A stretch of DNA of 33,535 bases from HK-STAS-PATE-42 sp964461505 (GTDB lineage: Bacteria > Patescibacteriota > Saccharimonadia > Saccharimonadales > HK-STAS-PATE-42). Shown piece by piece: positions 28,588-33,535 of this stretch (the first letter of the stretch is position 1; each line of letters begins with the position of its first letter). The notes beneath the pieces were generated by a model. It saw only the letters and a list, made by a program, of their open reading frames with translations, was not told the origin of the DNA and searched no databases. A program made the translations under genes and the position numbers. The stretch lies in assembly GCA_964461505.1 (NCBI GenBank), contig CAYWUW010000006.1, positions 1 through 33,535 on the forward strand, read 5' to 3'.

Positions 28588-29775
28588 TTACTTGATAATC
28601 TTAGTTACAAGACCAGCACCAACTGTGCGTCCACCTTCGCGAATGGCTAGGTTTAGACCAGCTTCCATTGCGATTGGAGCGATAAGCTTAACTTTGAAGG
28701 TTACTGTATCGCCTGGCATAACCATCTCTACGCCTTCTGGTAATTCGACTTCTCCAGTTACATCGGTTGTGCGGAAGTAGAATTGTGGCTTGTAACCCTT
28801 AAAGAATGCAGTGTGTCTTCCGCCTTCTTCTTTTTTAAGGATGTAGACTTCGGCCTCGAATTCTGTGTGTGGTGTGATTGTGCCGGGTTTGGCAAGAACC
28901 TGCCCACGCTCGATTTGTTCGCGTTCGATTCCGCGCAAAAGGATTCCGGCGTTATCTCCGGCTTGACCTTGATCTAGAGATTTCTTGAACATCTCAACTC
29001 CGGTTACGGTAGTTTTTTGAGTATCTTTAAGGCCGACAATTTCGATTTCTTCACCTACTTTAACAACACCTTGTTCGATTCTACCGGTAGCAACTGTTCC
29101 ACGACCTTTAATTGAAAAAACATCTTCGATTGGCATTAGGAATGGTTTATCTAGATCGCGAACTGGTTCTTCGATCCAGGTATCAACTGCATTCATTAGT
29201 TCCATAATCTGATCTTCGGCAGCTGTATCGCCTTCTAGAGCTTTAACCGCAGAACCTTTGATGATTGGGGAATTCTTATCGAATCCACGCTTTTCGAGTT
29301 CTTCGCGAATTTCATCTTCTACTAGATCAACTAGATCTGCATCGGCAAGATCCATTTTGTTAAGGAATACAACAATTCTTGGAACTCCAACCTGCTTGGC
29401 AAGAAGAATGTGTTCTTTGGTTTGAGCAAGAGGCCCATCGTTACCAGCAACTACTAGAATTGCTCCGTCAATCTGAGCTGCACCGGTAATCATATTTTTG
29501 ATGTAATCGGCGTGGCCAGGCATGTCTACGTGTGCGTAGTGGCGCTTTTCTGTTTCGTACTCTACGTGAGCTGAGTTAATTGTAATTCCACGAGCTGCTT
29601 CTTCTGGAGTTCCGTCGATTGTTGCAACTGTTGCTTCAACGTCATTTACTCCACCAGGAAGTCTCTTTTTTAAAACTGCTTTAATTGCTGCTGTTAGGCT
29701 TGTTTTACCGTGGTCAACGTGACCCATGGTTCCCACATTCACGTGTGGTTTAGTTCTATCGTAAGTATCTGCCAT
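28588..29775 (-). CDS. tuf: Elongation factor Tu
   Basis: 395 residues. The GTPase motifs are intact: GHVDHGKTS (P-loop), RGITINSAHVEYE (switch I), DMPGHADY (note Met in place of the usual Cys in DCPGH), NKMDLAD and GSAVKAL. Domains 2 and 3 follow. EF-Tu delivers aminoacyl-tRNA to the ribosome. The promoter is at 29912-29940 and the leader is about 130 nt; it is cotranscribed with rpsJ. Confidence 0.98.
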   Translation of the reverse strand: MADTYDRTKPHVNVGTMGHVDHGKTSLTAAIKAVLKKRLPGGVNDVEATVATIDGTPEEAARGITINSAHVEYETEKRHYAHVDMPGHADYIKNMITGAAQIDGAILVVAGNDGPLAQTKEHILLAKQVGVPRIVVFLNKMDLADADLVDLVEDEIREELEKRGFDKNSPIIKGSAVKALEGDTAAEDQIMELMNAVDTWIEEPVRDLDKPFLMPIEDVFSIKGRGTVATGRIEQGVVKVGEEIEIVGLKDTQKTTVTGVEMFKKSLDQGQAGDNAGILLRGIEREQIERGQVLAKPGTITPHTEFEAEVYILKKEEGGRHTAFFKGYKPQFYFRTTDVTGEVELPEGVEMVMPGDTVTFKVKLIAPIAMEAGLNLAIREGGRTVGAGLVTKIIK

Positions 29776-29911
29776 ATCTTTAATTTTTTAATTTAAGCTT
29801 AATTTGATATTTCAGCTTTCTCTTTGTTTTTGCCTATTCTTTATTTTTTATTAAGACTTTAGAGCAAGATAAGTCAGTCCAAAATGGCCTAACAGAGAAA
29901 TACTAGATCTT

Positions 29912-29940
29912 ATTTTATACTAAGTTGGAACTGTTTGCAA
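29912..29940 (-). promoter_or_regulatory. tuf-rpsJ promoter
   Basis: TTGCAA (29935-29940), a 17-nt spacer and TAAAAT (29912-29917). Confidence 0.65.
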
Positions 29941-30021
29941 ATAGCTTAATCTGAATATTTTTAGAAACTTAAGCTTAGGAGTTTAGGAGTTTAGGCTACT
30001 AGATTATCTAAGTTTAGATTT

Positions 30022-30372
30022 TTAAGCAGCCGTTCCCCACTCTTTAGAGAAAGAATTTGGATCTGGATCTGAATATGGTTCACTATCTAAAGGAGCAAGT
30101 CTTTCGTCAAACTCGGTTGCGAGACTTACGGCACTTAGTAGCGGGTTGAACTTGTTAAGACTGGCGGCCAAATTGGCGACTCTACCAGCGCAACTGAGAC
30201 TTAACTCCCCTGCTCGGCCGGCTAACTCTAGATTATGCTTGGCCACTGAATTTAGGAGATCTAAAGAAAAAGCTCCCCAATTTTGGAGAGCTTCGGCTAC
30301 TGTTTGAGCTAGAGTCTGGGGTTCTGCACCACCGTGTATTCCTATGTAATCTTCTGGATTTGTGGGTATCAT
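30022..30372 (-). CDS. Unrecognised small protein between fusA and tuf
   Basis: 116 residues, soluble, mildly acidic, beginning MIPTNPEDYIGIHGG and predicted helical in the middle (LLNSVAKHNLELAGRAGEL). No family recognised. A TATAAT on the minus strand at 30492-30497 could serve it with a long leader carrying two TAAGCTTA copies. No Shine-Dalgarno. Confidence 0.6.
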   Translation of the reverse strand: MIPTNPEDYIGIHGGAEPQTLAQTVAEALQNWGAFSLDLLNSVAKHNLELAGRAGELSLSCAGRVANLAASLNKFNPLLSAVSLATEFDERLAPLDSEPYSDPDPNSFSKEWGTAA

Positions 30373-30509
30373 TCAATAATTCTTAAAACTTAATTTTTGC
30401 TAAGCTTAAACATTCTAGAGCTGTAGGAGAATGCTCTGAGCAAAGATTATAACCTTAAGCTTAATGAATGAAAGAATAATTCTTACAACAGATTATAGCT
30501 GGGTTGATT

Positions 30510-30755
30510 TTAGACGTCCTCCCAAAACTCTTGATCTGCTACGGCACGGTTAAAATCTCCAACTGCAGCGTCCACCTCTTCTGGAAAAGTTCTGCCATCT
30601 AGAAATAGACCAGTTAGAGCTGCTCCTGGATGGCCTAATGGCTCCGCTATTTTAAGTAACAGCTGATCAAATGCTCTTAATACATTTTTGTCTGGCATCC
30701 TAGGCCTAAAAGTATTGAGCCTTGCAATGCGCCCATCTAATCTACCACCAATCAT
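30510..30755 (-). CDS. Unrecognised small protein with leaderless promoter
   Basis: 81 residues, beginning MIGGRLDGRIARLNTF; no membrane segment and no recognised family. The strongest reason to accept it is a near-perfect promoter ending 10 nt before the ATG. That places the start codon at about the transcription start and makes the mRNA leaderless. Confidence 0.65.
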   Translation of the reverse strand: MIGGRLDGRIARLNTFRPRMPDKNVLRAFDQLLLKIAEPLGHPGAALTGLFLDGRTFPEEVDAAVGDFNRAVADQEFWEDV

Positions 30756-30765
30756 GTACCAATAT

Positions 30766-30795
30766 ATTATATTGAAAAAGATAGCGTTTTGTCAA
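30766..30795 (-). promoter_or_regulatory. Consensus promoter of the 30510 gene
   Basis: TTGACA (30790-30795), an 18-nt spacer and TATAAT (30766-30771), then ten bases and ATG. Confidence 0.8.
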
Positions 30796-30884
30796 TAACT
30801 GGGATCAGAGAGAAAATACTACACTATATCCGCCATCCGCCGCGTAATACTTTTAATGGAATTATATGAAACGATGGCTTAAGC

Positions 30885-32972
30885 TTAATCTTCGGATTTT
30901 TTGCCGCGTTTGGCAATAATCTCTTGGGCTACATTTGGTGGAACTTCGGCGTAGTGATCGAGTTCCATTACAGAATTGGCACGACCTTGCGACATAGAGC
31001 GAAGATCTGTAGTGTAGCCAAACATGTTGGCAAGCGGAACAAAGGCAATCACCTCTTTTGCGCCAAAGGAATCTTCCATACTTTCGATTCTTCCTCGGCG
31101 TGAATTGAGATCTCCGATAACATCACCCATGAATTCTTCTGGAGTTGTAACAGAAACCTTCATGACCGGTTCTAGAACTACAGGTGAGGCAACTTTGACG
31201 ACCTCTTGCAAACCGATGGAGCCGGCAATTTTGAAGGCCATTTCGGATGAATCGACATCGTGGTAAGTTCCATCGTAAAGTGCAACGCGAACATCTACCA
31301 CTGGGTAGCCGGCAATAACTCCGCTGGCCATAGCTTCTTCGATTCCGGCTTTAACGGCTGGGCGATATTCTTGCGGAACTACTCCACCCTTAATTTCATC
31401 GACAAATTCAAAGCCAGTGCCTGGTTCGAGCGGTTCGATTCTGAGGTGAACATCTCCGTATTGGCCGCGACCTCCGGATTGGCGAACGAACTTACCTTGT
31501 GCTTCGGCGGTTTTGCGGATTGTTTCGCGGTAAGCAACTTGCGGGGCGCCGATGTTGGCTTCTACTTTAAATTCGCGCTTCATTCTATCGACTAGGATTT
31601 CTAGGTGGAGCTCGCCCATTCCGCGGATAATGGTTTGACCAGTTTCTTCATCTGTGTTGACGCGGAAAGTTGGATCTTCTTCGGCAAGACGTTGTAATGC
31701 TAGCGACATTTTTTCTTGATCTTGCTTGGTTTTAGGTTCAATGGCAATTGCTACGGGAGGTTCGGCAAAGCTAATGTTTTCTAGGAGAATTGGCTTTGCT
31801 ACATCGCATAAAGTATTACCGGTTGTAGTACCCTTGATACCCACAATAGCAGCGATATCTCCGGCCCGAATCTCATCAATATCTTCACGCTTATCCGCGC
31901 GAAGTCTAACAAGACGTCCGACCCTTTCTTTCTCGCCAGTTGAAGCGTTGAGCACGTATGAACCCGTCTTTAGAACTCCAGAGTAAACGCGGAAGTAACA
32001 AAGCTTACCCACAAATGGGTCGTTAGTAAGTTTAAAGGCTAGACCAGAGAGTGGCTCATCGTCATTTGGCTCTCTAGAAATCTTATCCCCAGTCTTAACG
32101 TCTTCACCCCATATAGTACCGGCATCAATTGGAGAGGGAAGGTATTCAACCATTAAGTCTAATAGTGCTTCTACAATTACTCCACGCCCATCTCCACCAG
32201 AAACTAGGTAGAGGTCTCCACTGATAACGGCTTTTCTGAGGGCAACTTTGAGTTCTTCGTTTGTTATTGAATCTTCCCCTTCTTCTAAGAAGCGCATCAT
32301 CAGCGCATCATCAGCTTCTACGGCGTTTTCAACTAGCAGTGAACGAGCATTCTTGGCCTTTTCTAGCATGTCGGCTGGAATCTCGCCTTCAATGAGCTCT
32401 TTGTCGGCAAAGTCTTTGTAAGTGTAGGCCTTCATTTCAACGAGATCGATAATACCGTTGATGTCTTTTTCAAAGCCCATAGGTAGATGTACGGGGATGG
32501 CCTTCCTACTAAGCCGAGCATGGATACTTTCTAGTGATTTGTAGAAGTCTCCGCCAATTTGGTTGATCTTGTTGATAAAGCAAAGACGAGGCACGCCGTA
32601 CTTAGTAGCCTGGCGCCATACAGTCTCGGTTTGCGCCTCGACTCCAGATTTACCGTCAAAGATAACAACAGCGCCATCTAGAACACGCATTGAACGCTCA
32701 ACTTCGACAGTAAAATCTACGTGGCCTGGAGTATCGATGATGTTAATTTGCTTGCCTTTCCAGAAACATGTAACGGATGCGGCAACGATAGTGATACCGC
32801 GCTCACGCTCTTGCTCCATCCAGTCGGTAGTAGTTGCACCATCGTGAACAGCACCAATCTTGTGGCTTAAACCAGTGCGGTAAAGAATTCCTTCTGTAGT
32901 TGTGGTTTTACCGGCATCAATGTGTGCGATAATTCCAATATTTCTAAAATCATTAATGTCTGTTTTGGCCAT
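30885..32972 (-). CDS. fusA: Elongation factor G
   Basis: 695 residues, full length. GTPase motifs: AHIDAGKTTTTEG (15-27), RGITIVAASV (switch I), DTPGHVDF, NKINQIGG and domain II; the C-terminal domains IV-V include YRPAVKAGIEEAM and RRGRIESM. EF-G drives ribosomal translocation. In the str operon fusA normally directly precedes tuf; here two small unrecognised genes lie between and each factor has its own promoter. The stop TAA lies in a TAAGCTTAA palindrome. Confidence 0.98.
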   Translation of the reverse strand: MAKTDINDFRNIGIIAHIDAGKTTTTEGILYRTGLSHKIGAVHDGATTTDWMEQERERGITIVAASVTCFWKGKQINIIDTPGHVDFTVEVERSMRVLDGAVVIFDGKSGVEAQTETVWRQATKYGVPRLCFINKINQIGGDFYKSLESIHARLSRKAIPVHLPMGFEKDINGIIDLVEMKAYTYKDFADKELIEGEIPADMLEKAKNARSLLVENAVEADDALMMRFLEEGEDSITNEELKVALRKAVISGDLYLVSGGDGRGVIVEALLDLMVEYLPSPIDAGTIWGEDVKTGDKISREPNDDEPLSGLAFKLTNDPFVGKLCYFRVYSGVLKTGSYVLNASTGEKERVGRLVRLRADKREDIDEIRAGDIAAIVGIKGTTTGNTLCDVAKPILLENISFAEPPVAIAIEPKTKQDQEKMSLALQRLAEEDPTFRVNTDEETGQTIIRGMGELHLEILVDRMKREFKVEANIGAPQVAYRETIRKTAEAQGKFVRQSGGRGQYGDVHLRIEPLEPGTGFEFVDEIKGGVVPQEYRPAVKAGIEEAMASGVIAGYPVVDVRVALYDGTYHDVDSSEMAFKIAGSIGLQEVVKVASPVVLEPVMKVSVTTPEEFMGDVIGDLNSRRGRIESMEDSFGAKEVIAFVPLANMFGYTTDLRSMSQGRANSVMELDHYAEVPPNVAQEIIAKRGKKSED

Positions 32973-33003
32973 AAATATTACTTAAGCTTAATTTCTTCTT
33001 TAT

Positions 33004-33030
33004 GTCATCTCGAGCGCAGTCGAGAGATCT
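33004..33030. repeat. Dispersed palindromic repeat in the fusA leader region
   Basis: GTCATCTCGAGCGCAG then TCGAGAGATCT, with CTCGA/TCGAG pairing. Confidence 0.6.
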
Positions 33031-33101
33031 AACCATTTAATATTAAAAAGTCGAGATTATAACTACAGTAGCTTAAGCTTAAGTAAGCTTAAGAATGTAA
33101 C

Positions 33102-33140
33102 CTCTAAAAGTAACCTCGGCTGACTTTTAGAGTTATTATA
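33102..33140 (-). promoter_or_regulatory. fusA promoter with 5'-terminal hairpin
   Basis: The extended -10 TGCTATAAT has TATAAT at 33135-33140. The predicted start near 33128 falls in or beside a 10-bp stem CTCTAAAAGT/ACTTTTAGAG (loop 11 nt), so the mRNA would begin with a hairpin. Two TAAGCTTA copies follow before fusA. Confidence 0.55.
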
Positions 33141-33171
33141 GCACACTCGGCTAGGGCTAAAAGCTGCAATT

Positions 33172-33339
33172 TTAGCTGCCAGCTACGCGGATGGCAAGAT
33201 CTGTGGCCATTTTATAGCCCAGCAGAAAGGCGATAAGAGAGGCGCCAAGAATCAGCCAAATTGCATCTTGGGCTTTAGTTTTAAGCTTTTTGAGTTCTTT
33301 GGAAACTTGAGTTTTAAATGTTTTAGAAAAAATTGCCAT
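33172..33339 (-). CDS. Small single-pass membrane protein
   Basis: 55 residues. A basic, amphipathic N-terminus (MAIFSKTFKTQVSKELKKLK) leads to one transmembrane helix (about residues 27-43, AIWLILGASLIAFLLGY) and a short tail. No family recognised. A consensus-like promoter lies 31 nt upstream, which supports it as a real gene; it would leave its stop 32 nt before the fusA -10. Confidence 0.65.
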   Translation of the reverse strand: MAIFSKTFKTQVSKELKKLKTKAQDAIWLILGASLIAFLLGYKMATDLAIRVAGS

Positions 33340-33369
33340 AGAAATATTTGAATTAAACTTATGGCTAGT

Positions 33370-33399
33370 ATTCTATCATATAGTATGAGATTTTGTCAA
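33370..33399 (-). promoter_or_regulatory. Promoter of the small membrane protein gene
   Basis: TTGACA (33394-33399), an 18-nt spacer and TAGAAT (33370-33375). Confidence 0.75.
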
Positions 33400-33452
33400 T
33401 ACAAAGAATGGTCCCTAAGATTGCTAAGCTTAATTTTCTGGCTGAATTGGTT

Positions 33453-33458
33453 TATAAT
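33453..33458 (+). promoter_or_regulatory. -10 box of tRNA-Ser
   Basis: TATAAT on the plus strand, 23 nt before the tRNA; the -35 is weak. Confidence 0.5.
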
Positions 33459-33481
33459 GTAATGTGAAGTACCATTTTTTT

Positions 33482-33535
33482 GGAGAGGTGTCCGAGTGGT
33501 TTAAGGAAACGGTCTTGAAAACCGTCGTGCCGGCA
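33482..33535 (+). tRNA. tRNA-Ser (TGA), 3' end outside the window
   Basis: Begins GGAGAGGTGTCCGAGTGG; the anticodon stem ACGGT/ACCGT holds loop CTTGAAA (anticodon TGA), followed by the start of a long variable arm. Cut by the window end. Confidence 0.93.

Noticed and set aside
30841..30884. GCCATC/GATGGC stem after fusA as a terminator
   Set aside because: The loop is long and no U-run follows.
7780..33535. Alternative genetic code with TGA as Gly or Trp
   Set aside because: Conserved proteins end properly at TGA, TAA and TAG, and none needs TGA readthrough.
7780..33535. CRISPR array made of the repeated palindromes
   Set aside because: TAAGCTTA copies are irregularly spaced and lie inside genes; no regular repeat-spacer pattern or cas gene is present.

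Overview
The window looks like a scaffold from a Candidate Phyla Radiation (Patescibacteria) bacterium, possibly Saccharibacteria. The evidence is small compact genes, a short TsaB, a serine recombinase that resembles those of Patescibacteria, many small unrecognised proteins, standard stop codons (TGA is a stop), and a mixture of Shine-Dalgarno starts and apparently leaderless starts. The lineage is inferred from how the proteins look; no search was run.

Layout. (1) Bases 1-7769 are a mobile-element-like arm. It holds a partial phage-type DNA methyltransferase, small and large terminase subunits, a membrane-anchored DUF4352 protein and a large serine recombinase. On the other strand is a two-gene resistance-like operon, an ABC-F ATPase followed by an aminoglycoside phosphotransferase-family kinase. 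That operon has a near-consensus promoter, an 8-codon leader peptide and an attenuator. (2) A run of ten N (7770-7779) is a scaffold gap. (3) Bases 7780-33535 are housekeeping chromosome: CapA-like protein, nusG-secE, tsaE, a DUF5661-like gene, uvrC, rsmD, tRNA-Thr, tRNA-Tyr, tsaB, a YbjQ-like protein, an RRM protein, hisS, an S66 peptidase, a Nudix-like protein, miaA, a DUF3850-like gene, a GIY-YIG nuclease, dnaE, a GreA-like factor, rpsJ, tuf, fusA and a tRNA-Ser cut by the window end. Several unrecognised genes lie between them.

Three kinds of structure go beyond the gene list. First, the palindrome TAAGCTTA (often TTAAGCTTAA) occurs about 60 times right of the gap by hand count, roughly once per 400 bp, and not once left of it. 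It lies inside genes, between genes, over stop codons and directly behind -10 boxes. Second, several genes have their ATG only 7-10 nt after a -10 box, which implies leaderless mRNAs; in uvrC, tsaE, rsmD and miaA the palindrome or a one-base variant fills that space. Third, two small nuclease genes are bounded by inverted copies of palindromic repeats: a DUF559 domain inserted in frame inside miaA, and a free-standing GIY-YIG gene. Relatives of these repeats are scattered between genes, and short pieces appear to be inserted in frame in tsaE and uvrC.

Functionally the right arm is mostly translation (EF-G, EF-Tu, S10, HisRS, tRNAs and the tRNA/rRNA modification genes tsaB, tsaE, miaA, rsmD), transcription elongation and secretion (nusG, secE, GreA-like), and replication/repair (dnaE, uvrC).
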